Source of the DNA: Herbidospora solisilvae
GTDB taxonomy: Bacteria > Actinomycetota > Actinomycetes > Streptosporangiales > Streptosporangiaceae
Direction: 5' to 3'
NCBI RefSeq assembly: GCF_009901565.1
Contig: NZ_WXEW01000007.1
Location: forward strand, 124,001-188,000
Length of the DNA: 64,000 nucleotides
Position numbers and translations under genes: made by a program. Under the pieces are notes generated by a model. The model ran no database searches. It saw only the letters and a list, made by a program, of their open reading frames with translations, and had not been told where the DNA came from. Each line of letters begins with the position of its first letter. Positions within the stretch are counted from its first letter, which is position 1. Of the stretch, positions 42,008 to 52,579 are shown piece after piece.

Positions 42008-42349
42008 TCAGGCGAGCGGGTCGTACTGGAACGCGCGGACCTCCTGGGGGCAGCGGCAGGATTTCGCGATCTTCTGCGCCCACTCCAGCGCCGCCTCGCG
42101 GGAGGGCAGGTCGAGGACGGTGTATCCGCCGTCGAACTCTTTGGTCTGCGGATAGGTGCCCTCGGTCACCGTTCCGTCGGCGGCCACGAGGACGGGGGCG
42201 ACGTCCTCGTCTATTCCGCCGCCGAAGACGTAGACGCCCGCATCCTTGGCCTCCTGGATGACGGCGTGGGAGTCGCGCACCACGTCGGGAAAGTCTTCGG
42301 GCGAGAGGACCATGGCGGCGCTGGGGAACGAGATGAGGTAATGCGTCAT
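42008..42349 (-). CDS. YciI/DGPF-domain small protein
   Basis: A 113-residue protein of the YCII (DGPF) family, ferredoxin-like fold: MTHYLISFPSAAMV at the start, GVYVFGGGIDEDVAPVLV, FDGGYTVLDLPSREAALEWAQKIA and QEVRAFQYDPL. Its typical DG(P/G)F turn is EFDGGYTV. Such proteins are often encoded beside ECF41 or SigR-type sigma factors in actinomycetes. The ATG at 42349 follows CATCAT by 6 nt. The function is unclear. Confidence 0.85.
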   Translation of the reverse strand: MTHYLISFPSAAMVLSPEDFPDVVRDSHAVIQEAKDAGVYVFGGGIDEDVAPVLVAADGTVTEGTYPQTKEFDGGYTVLDLPSREAALEWAQKIAKSCRCPQEVRAFQYDPLA

Positions 42350-42413
42350 CCCCCGATGATGCCGCGCGCCCCCGACATTTTTGGAGATCATCGCCCGGTA
42401 TAGCCTGCCGGGC

Positions 42414-43487
42414 GTGCGGCGATTACTCACGCCCCGGGCGTTGATCCTCTTTTCGGCCACGGTCGCGGCGACCGTGGCCGTGGTGTTCTTCCTGCGGCGT
42501 CCCAGGCCGGCGTCCCTCGTGGCGCCGGAGCCCAAGGAGCAAACGGCTGCTCCCTGGCCGCCCGAGCCGATTCTGGGGCGGCCCACCGAAGAGGACCTCG
42601 TACGGATGCGGGGGGAGTACGTGCCGCCCAAACCGCGCCGACCGCTGCCGCGCTGGGCGGTCGGGGGGATCGTGCTCGCCGTCGTGGCCGGGCTCGGGCA
42701 GCTGTTCGTGTACGCCGTCTTCGACGAGCCCCGCATCCCGGCCGCGCCCGGACACGCGTGCGCACCCCCCGGCTGCGATACCGAGACGGTGGACGAGTTC
42801 ACGTGGAGCGTCCTGTCTGAGGCCGATCCCGGGCTGGTCTACGAGTCGGTCCCGGACGACGGCTTCGAGCCGCCGCCCCCGCTCGTCGTCGGCCCCGACG
42901 CCGACTGCGTCCCCTCCCGGGGCGCGCCCGTGGTGGCCGCCCCCGCGAAGCGGACGACGAGGCTGGTGAACCGCCAGTGGCGGCGGATCGAGGCGTGGCT
43001 CGGCAAGAACGCGCCCGAGTCCCGTGCCGCCCTGGGTGCGCCCGCCCGCCCGCGGGCGATCGCCGAAGCGGAGGCCGTGATGGGCCTGCGGTTCCCGGAC
43101 GACCTGAAGGCCTCGCTGCTGCGGCATGACGGAGGGCTCGGCATCATGCTCGACCACCTCATGCCGGTCGCCAGGATCGCCGAGACCTGGCGGTCGTTGT
43201 GTGACATCGACGCCGAGGACGTCGCCGATGCACGCGACGACTGGTGGGATGGGCGCATGATCCCCATCGGCGAGGACGGAATGGGCAACCACCTGATCGT
43301 GGACTCGGTCGTCGGGGACGTCGGCGACAGCGACCACGAAGGGACGCTCACCTTCGAGCCGGGTGGTGTCCGGATCGGGTCGCACCTGGAACTGCTCGAA
43401 AAGGTCGCCGACGCGCTGGAGCGGAACGAACCGCTCGGCTGGTGGCGGCCCCGGGTGGTCGGCGGCGTCCTCGCCTGGGAACCCTAG
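42414..43487 (+). CDS. Membrane-anchored SMI1/KNR4 family protein
   Basis: About 357 residues. Two hydrophobic segments near the N-terminus (ALILFSATVAATVAVVFFL, then RWAVGGIVLAVVAGLGQLFVYAVF) enclose a Pro-rich loop; the C-terminal 170 residues form a SMI1/KNR4 domain (RRIEAWLGKNAPESRAALG, GLRFPDDLKASLLRHDGGLG, WWDGRMIPIGEDGMGNHLIVD). Many SMI1 proteins are immunity proteins of toxin systems, but no toxin gene is adjacent. The start is uncertain: GTG 42414 or an upstream codon at 42381. Its stop overlaps the anti-sigma-like gene on the other strand by 4 nt. Confidence 0.8.
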   Translation: MRRLLTPRALILFSATVAATVAVVFFLRRPRPASLVAPEPKEQTAAPWPPEPILGRPTEEDLVRMRGEYVPPKPRRPLPRWAVGGIVLAVVAGLGQLFVYAVFDEPRIPAAPGHACAPPGCDTETVDEFTWSVLSEADPGLVYESVPDDGFEPPPPLVVGPDADCVPSRGAPVVAAPAKRTTRLVNRQWRRIEAWLGKNAPESRAALGAPARPRAIAEAEAVMGLRFPDDLKASLLRHDGGLGIMLDHLMPVARIAETWRSLCDIDAEDVADARDDWWDGRMIPIGEDGMGNHLIVDSVVGDVGDSDHEGTLTFEPGGVRIGSHLELLEKVADALERNEPLGWWRPRVVGGVLAWEP

Positions 43488-44536
43488 GCCATCGCCATGT
43501 GCAGGCGGACGCGCGACTCCCGTCCCGTCGTCTGGACCTCCATCAGGTCGCAGAGCTGGCGGCTGATCCACAGGCCGTAGCCCCGGGGCGACTCCTGTTC
43601 CGGCGGGATGTATCCCGGGAACTCGACCTCGATCCCGCCCCCGTCGGGGTTGGTGATCTCGCACACCAGGTCGGTGCCGGCCGTCCAGATCGTCACCGTG
43701 CCGTGCCCCGCGCCGTGTTCGACCGCGTTGGCGGCGATCTCCGCCGCCGCCAGGACCAGCGAGCCGGCCGCGTCGTCGCTCAGGCCCGCCTCGGTGGCGG
43801 TGGTGCGGACGAAGGACCGCATGTCGCGTACGGTCGGCAGGTCGAACTCCATCACGCGGGCGCTCTCCGGCGGGGCCGGAAAGGGCGGCGGATCCCAGTT
43901 CATGCGCTGTGGCGGGACGTATCCGCGGCTGCGGTGCTCCCCGGCCGTGTCGAGGTAGCGGGGGTGGGTGCGCAGGGCGTCTTCGGCGGGGCGCCGGTAG
44001 ACGCACAACGCGGCGCCCTTCAGAGAGGCGCAGACGAGGTTGACGATCGCCTCCACCCTGGCCCATTCGGCCGCGTCGCGGGGCGAGCGCCACGTGGGCT
44101 CCCCGACGAACAGGGACGGCCCGCCCCGGCGCGCGTAGTCGACGTACTCGGCCAGGACGCGGGCCGGATGGCCGTACCAGTCCCGGCTCTCGACGCAGCG
44201 GATGCGGGAGGTGTCGGCGCCCAGATGGGCGCGGATCAGGTCGAGGTTCTCCTCCGGAGCCACGAACAGGATGCGGTCGCCCCGCCGCAACCCGTCGATG
44301 AGGGCCGGCAGCACCAGCCGGAGGTATTCCTCACTCGTCCCATATGGCACAGCAAGGTGCGTGAAGGCCACCGCACCGCGACTTCCCCGTTCGGCCTGCA
44401 CGGGGATGAACGTAACAAGCGTCTTGCGTCGTGACAATGCGTCAGGAAGCGACAATAAACCGAATACAGCAGGAACTTCCCGAGACGCGAAACCTTGGGG
44501 GGAATACGCCTGCGCGATGACGGGATGGAGTCCCAT
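43484..44536 (-). CDS. MEDS domain / HATPase anti-sigma regulatory factor
   Basis: A 350-residue cytoplasmic regulator. The N-terminal half is a MEDS sensory domain (FTHLAVPYGTSEEYLRLVLPAL then RGDRILFVAPEENLDLI and RDWYGHPARVLAEYVDYAR). The C-terminal half is a HATPase domain of the RsbW/SpoIIAB type: AAAEIAANAVEHGAGHGTVTIW has the N box and PRGYGLWISRQLCD the G box. Such proteins regulate sigma factors through partner switching in actinomycetes. The start may be ATG 44536 or GTG 44557. It is divergent from the small orphan gene, with no visible anti-anti-sigma gene nearby. Confidence 0.85.
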   Translation of the reverse strand: MGLHPVIAQAYSPQGFASREVPAVFGLLSLPDALSRRKTLVTFIPVQAERGSRGAVAFTHLAVPYGTSEEYLRLVLPALIDGLRRGDRILFVAPEENLDLIRAHLGADTSRIRCVESRDWYGHPARVLAEYVDYARRGGPSLFVGEPTWRSPRDAAEWARVEAIVNLVCASLKGAALCVYRRPAEDALRTHPRYLDTAGEHRSRGYVPPQRMNWDPPPFPAPPESARVMEFDLPTVRDMRSFVRTTATEAGLSDDAAGSLVLAAAEIAANAVEHGAGHGTVTIWTAGTDLVCEITNPDGGGIEVEFPGYIPPEQESPRGYGLWISRQLCDLMEVQTTGRESRVRLHMAMA

Positions 44537-44619
44537 GATTACTCCATGACGCCGCACCGCGATGTCCCAAATTTGGGTACATCCACCAATGTGCGCGTCT
44601 CGTCCTGGAGGTTGCCCCG

Positions 44620-44925
44620 GTGAGTGAGTCCCGCGCAGCTATACAAAAACTGCATTCGGACTTGATCGAACTCGGCGTGAACGGCGCCTACGAGCTGGGT
44701 GACGACGCTACGCTCTGTGTGTGGATCGGCCTGGTGGTCGTCTATCGCGATGGCTGTTTCCGCTGGTGGGAAGGTGCCTCCCGATGTCGGCATCCGGGAG
44801 ACGATCCGCGCGGGTGCGCCGTCCGGGTGGCCCGGCGGCACGCCGGGTTGATCAAGGAAGTGCCGCCCTGGTGGGAGGACCAGAACGAGGTCCTGCGGGG
44901 GGAGACCGTGGACGATCATCCATAA
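44620..44925 (+). CDS. Small orphan protein divergent from the MEDS regulator
   Basis: A 101-residue soluble protein starting at GTG 44620 after a TGGAGG. Conserved-looking features: ELGDDATLCVWIGLVVVYRDGCFRWWEG and RRHAGLIKEVPPWWED (in parts), rich in Trp and with a few Cys residues. A short strand-rich core between two Trp pairs suggests a compact beta domain. I do not recognise the family. Its location head-to-head with the anti-sigma-like gene, and its size, fit a small signalling or regulatory partner, but no direct evidence exists. Confidence 0.65.
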   Translation: MSESRAAIQKLHSDLIELGVNGAYELGDDATLCVWIGLVVVYRDGCFRWWEGASRCRHPGDDPRGCAVRVARRHAGLIKEVPPWWEDQNEVLRGETVDDHP

Positions 44926-44953
44926 CCCCCTTGAACGTCTGGGGGGACGAAAT

Positions 44954-45724
44954 ATGCGGGGATTTCTGCGGCTGCTGGCGGTCACCGTCTGTGTCATGGT
45001 GAACACGCCTCCGGTACACGCGGAGACCCCCGATCCCGATCTGCTGAACCGCAAGCTGACGCTCGCGCAACCCGACTTCCCCCGGGTGCCGTTCCCGCCG
45101 GTCCGGCGGGTCGACTGCGCCAAGGCCAAGTGCGTCGCGCTGACCTTCGACGACGGGCCGGGCGCCGAGACCGGCAAGGTGCTCAACCACCTGGCCCGCC
45201 ACCAGGCCAAGGCGACCTTCTACGTGCTCGGCAAGCTGGTCACGCCCGAGTCGGCGCCCGTGCTGAAGCGCATGGTGGCCGAGGGCCACGAGCTGGGCAA
45301 CCACTCGTGGGACCACGCCATGCTCTCGGGCCTGTCCCGCCAGGGCGTCGACCGGCAGCTCTCCCGCACCCAGCAGGTCGTCCGCAAGATCACCGGAGTG
45401 CGCATGCGCACCATGCGCCCGCCCTACGGCGCGACCAGCAAGATGGTCGGCGAGGTCAGCAAGCTCCACGGGCTGGCCCAGATCATCTGGAGCGTCGACA
45501 CCCAGGACTGGCTGGTCCGCAAGCCCGACCGCATCGTCCGGCGCTCGGCCTCGGCCAAGCCCGGCGAGGTGATCCTGCTGCACGACATCCACGAGTCGAC
45601 CGTCCGGTCGGTGCCCCGCCTGCTCGACGCGCTCGACAAGAAGGGGTACGTGTACGTCACCGTCAGCGAGCTCTTCGGCGAGATGGCCCCGGGCAAGAAG
45701 TACTTCGACAACCGGGGCAAATAA
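44954..45724 (+). CDS. Secreted polysaccharide deacetylase (NodB homology)
   Basis: A 256-residue exported enzyme. A Sec signal peptide (MRGFLRLLAVTVCVMVNTPPVHA) is followed by the NodB domain with all five catalytic motifs: TFDDGP (about residue 63), HSWDH, RPPYGA, DTQDWL and LLHDIH. It should remove acetyl groups from a cell-wall or surface glycan such as peptidoglycan GlcNAc. ATG 44954 follows GGGGGGAC. It lies 28 nt after the small orphan gene, so they may share a transcript. Confidence 0.93.
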   Translation: MRGFLRLLAVTVCVMVNTPPVHAETPDPDLLNRKLTLAQPDFPRVPFPPVRRVDCAKAKCVALTFDDGPGAETGKVLNHLARHQAKATFYVLGKLVTPESAPVLKRMVAEGHELGNHSWDHAMLSGLSRQGVDRQLSRTQQVVRKITGVRMRTMRPPYGATSKMVGEVSKLHGLAQIIWSVDTQDWLVRKPDRIVRRSASAKPGEVILLHDIHESTVRSVPRLLDALDKKGYVYVTVSELFGEMAPGKKYFDNRGK

Positions 45725-45733
45725 AGTGGGTCA

Positions 45734-46357
45734 ATGGCATTCACCGGGTTCCCCGACGAGGCGCTGCTGTTCTACGAAGGCCTGATCGCCGACAACAGCA
45801 AGGCCTACTGGACCGCCAACAAGCACCTTTACGACAGCGCCGTCAAAGCCCCCATGCAGGAGCTGATGGCCGAGCTGGCGGACGAGTTCGGCGAGCCCCA
45901 CGTGTTCCGCCCCTACCGCGACGTCCGGTTCGCCAAGGACAAGACGCCCTACAAAGACCACCAGGGCGCCTATGTGGCCAAGCTCGACGGCGTCGGCTAC
46001 TACGTCCAGGTCGACGCCGAGGGCCTTTATGTGGCCGGCGGCTGGTGGGCCTCGGGTGAGATGACCCACCGCTTCCGCGAGGCCGTCGACCACGACGACC
46101 ACGGCGCCGAGCTGGAGAAGATCGTGGCCGAGCTGCCCGGCCGGTTCGCGATCGAGGGTGACCGAGTGAAGACGCGCCCCCGCGGCGTCTCCCTCGACCA
46201 CCCCCGGATCGAACTGATGAAGCACCGGACTCTCTACGCGGGTCACCGCTTCGAGCCCGACCCCTGGTTCCACACCGCCGAGGTGACCCAGCGGGTGCGC
46301 GCCGCGTGGCGCGAGCTCACCCCGCTGGTCGACTGGCTGCGAGTACGGCTGAGCTAG
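45734..46357 (+). CDS. DUF2461 family protein
   Basis: A 207-residue cytoplasmic protein of the DUF2461 (TIGR02453) family: FPDEALLFYEGLIADNSKAYWTANKHLYD, FRPYRDVRFAKDKTPYKDH, YYVQVDAEGLYVAGGWW and YAGHRFEPDPWFHT are characteristic pieces. The family is widespread with no known role. It begins 9 nt after the deacetylase stop. Its stop overlaps a very short reverse-strand reading frame. Confidence 0.92.
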   Translation: MAFTGFPDEALLFYEGLIADNSKAYWTANKHLYDSAVKAPMQELMAELADEFGEPHVFRPYRDVRFAKDKTPYKDHQGAYVAKLDGVGYYVQVDAEGLYVAGGWWASGEMTHRFREAVDHDDHGAELEKIVAELPGRFAIEGDRVKTRPRGVSLDHPRIELMKHRTLYAGHRFEPDPWFHTAEVTQRVRAAWRELTPLVDWLRVRLS

Positions 46358-46437
46358 CCGATCACGATGACGAGTAGGGCGATCAACGCCCAGGCGCCCA
46401 GGAGCGCCGCGTAGGTTCCCCCGCTGACGATTCTCAT
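46354..46437 (-). CDS. Possible 27-residue membrane miniprotein
   Basis: ATG 46437 opens a 27-codon frame, MRIVSGGTYAALLGAWALIALLVIVIG, shown here in parts as a basic start and one long hydrophobic helix (WALIALLVIVIG). It ends by overlapping the DUF2461 stop. A CGGAG precedes it, too close to be convincing. It lies 58 nt downstream of the Cu/Zn SOD gene on the same strand. It may be a real single-pass small protein or simply a chance frame. Confidence 0.4.
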   Translation of the reverse strand: MRIVSGGTYAALLGAWALIALLVIVIG

Positions 46438-46495
46438 GCTCCGAGGATCCGGCCGGCGGCTTGTGACTGACTTGCAGTTCAATCAGCGAGTTCGG

Positions 46496-47122
46496 TCAGC
46501 GAAGGACGCCGCAGGCCACTCGTCCGCCCGCGTCGCCGGTGCGCAGAGTCGCGGCGTCGGCCGCGCCGTAGCGCTCGGGGATGTGGGCCAGGTTGTCGGG
46601 CAGCGCGTGGACGACGAACGCGGCGCCGTCGGCGTCGGTCAGCCGGCCGACCCTGAAGCGGTCGGTGATGAACGACGCGGCGGCCACGCCGTCCTCTCCG
46701 GCCAGCAGCGGCGGCAGGTCGCCCGCGTGGTCGCCGTGGTTCTTCGGCGCGAGCGGCAGCGGCAGGATGGTCGTGTCGGGCTCCGCGGCGGCCCTCGCGA
46801 CGTCGAGGTGGCCGCCCGCGGTGAAGAACGGGGTCACCTGACCGGTCGCCGGGTCGACGGCCTTGGGGTCGCAGACGCCCGTGGTGTGAATGTGGAACCC
46901 GTGGAAGCCCGGAGCCAGCCCTCTGACCTGGACCCCCACCCGTACTTTGGTGACGCCTCTGCGCTGCACCACGACGGTGCCCACGCGGGTGCCGGCGGCG
47001 TCGTGGAGCGCGATCGAGCGGCCCCGGCTCCAGGGTCCGGCCTCGGCGACCGTCGTGGCCCCGATGACGCCGACACCCGTGAGCAGCGCTCCGGCGAGCG
47101 CGAGATGAATCTTGCCCGGCAT
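46496..47122 (-). CDS. Secreted Cu/Zn superoxide dismutase-like protein
   Basis: A 208-residue exported protein. A signal peptide (KIHLALAGALLTGVGVIGATTVAEA) precedes a SodC fold: HGFHIHTTGVCD with copper His ligands and a Cys, AGGHLD, HGDHAGDLPPL with zinc ligands, and VVHALPDN with the last copper His. No lipobox is clear, unlike many actinomycete SodC lipoproteins, so it may be secreted or loosely bound. It should protect the cell surface from superoxide. It is transcribed away from typA, 104 nt apart, on the same strand. Confidence 0.88.
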   Translation of the reverse strand: MPGKIHLALAGALLTGVGVIGATTVAEAGPWSRGRSIALHDAAGTRVGTVVVQRRGVTKVRVGVQVRGLAPGFHGFHIHTTGVCDPKAVDPATGQVTPFFTAGGHLDVARAAAEPDTTILPLPLAPKNHGDHAGDLPPLLAGEDGVAAASFITDRFRVGRLTDADGAAFVVHALPDNLAHIPERYGAADAATLRTGDAGGRVACGVLR

Positions 47123-47226
47123 GCGAGCCTCCCCCTCGAATCACAACTCTGCGTGACTAGGCAAGCACAGAGGGTGGAGGCTCGCACGGAGAAAGGCCGA
47201 AGCGGCTTCTCTCAGTTGGTTCAGGC

Positions 47227-49080
<1,854 letters not shown>

Positions 49081-49236
49081 AGTTGAGTCTCGCTCTGGTC
49101 GTCGGGGCGGTGCCGCGTCTCGCTCCCGATCGGGAGACGCGTTCGGCCGCGCAATGGCGCGACCTTCCTATTTTAGTTGATCGCCATTACCGCTCCGAGC
49201 CTGCCGCCCGCAAGAGGGCGACAATTCACAGCGTCG

Positions 49237-49242
49237 TAATGT
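49237..49242 (+). promoter_or_regulatory. Putative leaderless -10 (TAATGT)
   Basis: TAATGT lies 7 nt before the ATG at 49250 of the alpha/beta hydrolase gene and no Shine-Dalgarno is between them. The divergent typA gene begins at 49080. Confidence 0.45.
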
Positions 49243-49249
49243 TGCCCCC

Positions 49250-50005
49250 ATGTTCTATGGGGCCATGTTGCGCACTCCTGACGGTGTCCGGATCGACGCG
49301 GCGCACCTGCCCGGCGACGGCGACCTCGGGATCGTGCTGGCCCACGGCTTCACCGGGACCTGGCGTTCCCCGGCCAACCGGCGCATCGCCGCCGCGTTCG
49401 CCCGCCACGCCGGGGTGATCGCGTTCGACTTCCGGGGCCACGGCCGGTCGTCGGGGCTGAGCACCGTCGGCGACCTGGAGGTCCTCGATCTCGATGCGGC
49501 GGTACGCCACGCGCGCGCCCACTACGCCAGGGTGGCGACCGTCGGCTTCTCGATGGGGGCCGCCGTGGCGATCCGGCACGCCGCCCTCAACCGGGGCGTC
49601 GACGCGGTGGTCTCGGTGAGCGGGCCGGCGCGGTGGTACTACCGGGGCACCCGCCCGATGCGGACGGTCCACTGGGCGATCGAGCGGAGGTCGGGCCGGC
49701 TGGCCGCCCGCCTGGCCAAGCGCACCCGGATCAAGGTCGGCACCTGGGACCCGATCCCGCTGGCCCCCCACGAGGCCGCGCCGCTCGTCTCGCCCGCGCC
49801 GCTGCTGATCGTCCACGGCGACAGCGACGCGTTCTTCCCGCTGGAGCACGCCGAGCAGCTCCACGCCTGCGCGAACGAGCCGAAGGAGCTCTGGGTCGAG
49901 CCGGGCTTCGGGCACGCCGAGAACGCCGCGAGCGCCCATCTGATCCGGCGCATCGAAGAATGGATTTTCGCGCGAACCAAATCGCCGCAGGCGTCGTCTA
50001 CATGA
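49250..50005 (+). CDS. Alpha/beta hydrolase
   Basis: A 251-residue hydrolase. The oxyanion loop is HGFTGTW, the nucleophile serine lies in VGFSMGAAV, the acid in GDSDAFFP and the His in GFGHAE. The overall pattern (FDFRGHGRSSG) is like many lysophospholipase/esterase-type enzymes. It is divergent from typA, and its start is probably leaderless. The substrate cannot be stated. It is convergent with the aldehyde dehydrogenase gene, 55 nt apart. Confidence 0.88.
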   Translation: MFYGAMLRTPDGVRIDAAHLPGDGDLGIVLAHGFTGTWRSPANRRIAAAFARHAGVIAFDFRGHGRSSGLSTVGDLEVLDLDAAVRHARAHYARVATVGFSMGAAVAIRHAALNRGVDAVVSVSGPARWYYRGTRPMRTVHWAIERRSGRLAARLAKRTRIKVGTWDPIPLAPHEAAPLVSPAPLLIVHGDSDAFFPLEHAEQLHACANEPKELWVEPGFGHAENAASAHLIRRIEEWIFARTKSPQASST

Positions 50006-50060
50006 ACGTGCGGGAGGGGCCCAGCGTCGCGGGGGCGTGTTGGGCACCCTCCCGGGTGGT

Positions 50061-51497
50061 TCAGCCCAATCGGGCGATGCTCTTGTACTCCAGGTAGCCC
50101 GCCAGCCCCTCCGGCCCGAGCTCGCGGCCGATGCCGCTGGCCTTGAAGCCGCCGAACGGGGTGCCGCTCTCCAGCGGGTTCATCATGTTGACGCCGTAGG
50201 TGCCGGTGCGGACCTGGCGGGCGATGTCCATCCCGTGGTCCACGTCGGCGGTCCACACGCTGCCCGACAGGCCGTAGTCGCTGTCGTTGGCGATGCGCAC
50301 GGCGTCGGCCTCGTCGTCGTAGGGGATCACCGTCAGGACCGGGCCGAAGATCTCCTCGCGGGCGATCCGCATGTCGTTGGTGGCGTTGGCGAAGACCGTG
50401 GGGGCGACGTACCAGCCCTTGTCGAAGGGGCGGTCGAGGCCGCCGACGACGGCCTTGGCGCCCTCCTCCAGGCCGATGCGGATGTAGCCCTCCACCCGTT
50501 CCTGCTGGCGCTTGGCGACCATCGGGCCGATGCCGGTGGCCGGGTCGGCGGGGTCGCCGACCTGCTGCCCGGCGGCCATCTCGGCGACCGCGTGCACGAC
50601 CTCGTCGTAGCGATTGCGGCTGGCCAGGATCCGGGTCTGCGCCACGCAGGCCTGGCCGCTGTTGAGCAGGGCGGCGATCGAGAACATGCCCATCGCCGAG
50701 GGCAGGTCGCAGTCGTCGAGGATGATCGCGGCCGACTTGCCGCCGAGTTCCAGGCTGACCCGCTTGAGCTGCTCGCCGCAGATCGAGGCGATGCGCCGCC
50801 CGGCGGCCGTCGAGCCGGTGAAGGCGACCTTGTCGATCCCGGGGTGGGAGACCAGGTGCTCGCCGGCCTCGCGCCCGGCCGCGACGATGTTGACCACGCC
50901 CGGCGGGAGCTCCGCCTCGCGGATCACCTCGGCCAGGACGTAACTGTCGAGCGGGGTCTCCGGGGCGGGCTTCACCACGACCGTGCAGCCCGCGAGCAGG
51001 GCCGGGGCCAGCTTGGTCATGATGACGAACTGCGGGACGTTCCACGGCACCACGGCCGCCACCACGCCCACCGGCTCGCGGCGCACGGTGACCGCGCCGA
51101 ACATGCCGGGCCGCTGCTCCTCGACCTGGAAGGTCTTCCCCAGTTCGGCGTACCACTGGAGGACCCCGGTCGGCGGGCCGACCTGGCCGAAGTGGGAGAA
51201 GGTGATGGGGGAGCCCATCTCCAGGGTGATCAGGTCGGCGAGCTCGGCGGCGCGGGCCGCGTAGAGCCCGGCCAGGCGGCCCAGCGCCTCGGCCCGCTCG
51301 GCCATCGTCAGCCGCGGCCAGGGGCCGTGGTCGAAGGCCTGCCGCGCGGCGGCGACGGCCCGGTCGAGGTCGGCCGGGGTGCCTTCGGGGACCCTGCCGA
51401 CGATCTCCTCCGTATGGGGGGAGACCACGTCGATCGTGCCGGTGCCGGCCGGGGGAACCCAGTCGCCGCCGATGAAGAGCGTCTCGTGCCGGATCAT
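50061..51497 (-). CDS. Aldehyde dehydrogenase family protein
   Basis: A 478-residue NAD(P)-dependent aldehyde dehydrogenase. The catalytic Cys is in NSGQACVAQTRIL, the general base Glu in LELGGKSAAIIL, and the cofactor region in VVKPAPETPL and FTGSTAAGRRIA. ATG 51497 follows GGAGGTG at a good distance, so longer frames upstream were rejected. The family member most like it uses aliphatic or aromatic aldehydes; no substrate can be assigned. It is divergent from the coiled-coil protein gene. Confidence 0.93.
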   Translation of the reverse strand: MIRHETLFIGGDWVPPAGTGTIDVVSPHTEEIVGRVPEGTPADLDRAVAAARQAFDHGPWPRLTMAERAEALGRLAGLYAARAAELADLITLEMGSPITFSHFGQVGPPTGVLQWYAELGKTFQVEEQRPGMFGAVTVRREPVGVVAAVVPWNVPQFVIMTKLAPALLAGCTVVVKPAPETPLDSYVLAEVIREAELPPGVVNIVAAGREAGEHLVSHPGIDKVAFTGSTAAGRRIASICGEQLKRVSLELGGKSAAIILDDCDLPSAMGMFSIAALLNSGQACVAQTRILASRNRYDEVVHAVAEMAAGQQVGDPADPATGIGPMVAKRQQERVEGYIRIGLEEGAKAVVGGLDRPFDKGWYVAPTVFANATNDMRIAREEIFGPVLTVIPYDDEADAVRIANDSDYGLSGSVWTADVDHGMDIARQVRTGTYGVNMMNPLESGTPFGGFKASGIGRELGPEGLAGYLEYKSIARLG

Positions 51498-51700
51498 GGA
51501 ATGCACCTCCGTAAGGTCTGCCGCACCCGACCGAATCATGTTCTGTGAGGCCTTGGCAAGGATGGGACAGTCCTCGCGCATCATCTCGTCCCATACAAAA
51601 TGGACGAATCTTCGTTAAAGGCGCATGGGTTCCCTGGTTCGGGTGGCGACCACCAAGATCGCCTCCTATAGTTTCGGTCCGACTGGGATGGGAGGGACAC

Positions 51701-52579
51701 ATGCGGCGGGCACTCGTGGCTCTCGTCGTCTCCGGTCTCCTGCTTTCCCTCTGCGTGTCGCCCACGGCCGCCGAACCCGACCGGCAGGCCCGGCTGAACA
51801 AGCTGACCAAGCAGGCCGCCGACCTCGAGAAGGCCTACCGGGGCGAGATCGCCACCCTCGAAGACACCCGCAAGGCCGCCCAGCGGGCCGACGCGCGGGT
51901 CAAGAAGCTGCGGCGCGACCTCGGCGCGGCCCAGCGCCGGGTGGTCCAGTTCGCGCAGACCTCCTACATGGGCGGCGGCCTCGACACCGTCAGCATCTTC
52001 TCGATGTCGTCCGACCCCGGGAACGCGGCCACCCTCACCTACCTGTCGAGTGAGAAGGTCGAGCGGCTCGGCAACGTGCGGCGGCTCATCGACCGGCAGA
52101 AGCAGGCCGCCAAAGAGGCCGACCAGCAGGTCGACCAGCTCGAGAAGGACATCAAGGAGCTGAAGGCCAAGCAGCGCGACGTCGAGAAGCTGCTGGCCAA
52201 GTTCGGCTTCCAGACCCCCGACGCGGGCAGCGGCCTGACCGCCCGCATGGTCAGCATCCGCAACGCGATCATGGCTCAGTTCCCGATGCCCTACGGCGTG
52301 GGGTGCCTGCGTCCCGGCGACTTCGGCGAACACGGCAAGGGCCGGGCCTGCGACTTCATGATGTCCAGCGGCGGCCGCATGGCCGCGGGCGCCGACAAGG
52401 CCCGCGGCGACGCCCTCCTGCAGTGGTGCCTCACCAACGGCCGTGCCCTCGGCATCATGTATGTGATCTGGCAGCAGAAGTACTACGACATCCGCACCGG
52501 CTCCCCCGGCAAGATGATGGCCAACCGCGGCGGCGCGACCGCCAACCACTACGACCACGTGCACGTGTCAGTGCTCTGA
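51701..52579 (+). CDS. Secreted coiled-coil protein with ARB_07466-like C-terminal domain
   Basis: A 292-residue exported protein. A signal peptide (ALVALVVSGLLLSLCVSPTAA) precedes a long alpha-helical coiled coil (about 30-185, many KxAAxLEK and Q-rich heptads), as in RipA/PcsB-like peptidoglycan enzymes' N-termini. The C-terminal 110 residues (PYGVGCLRPGDFGEHGKGRACDFM, ILY-like MYVIWQQKYY, NHYDHVHVSVL) fit the ARB_07466-type domain, with His/Asp/His residues resembling an M15/LAS metallo site. It may act on the cell wall. GGAGGG precedes ATG 51701. Confidence 0.78.
   Translation: MRRALVALVVSGLLLSLCVSPTAAEPDRQARLNKLTKQAADLEKAYRGEIATLEDTRKAAQRADARVKKLRRDLGAAQRRVVQFAQTSYMGGGLDTVSIFSMSSDPGNAATLTYLSSEKVERLGNVRRLIDRQKQAAKEADQQVDQLEKDIKELKAKQRDVEKLLAKFGFQTPDAGSGLTARMVSIRNAIMAQFPMPYGVGCLRPGDFGEHGKGRACDFMMSSGGRMAAGADKARGDALLQWCLTNGRALGIMYVIWQQKYYDIRTGSPGKMMANRGGATANHYDHVHVSVL

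Noticed and set aside
42414-43487. SMI1/KNR4 gene as part of a toxin-immunity system
   Set aside because: No toxin, secretion or polymorphic-toxin gene lies nearby; the membrane anchor argues for another role.
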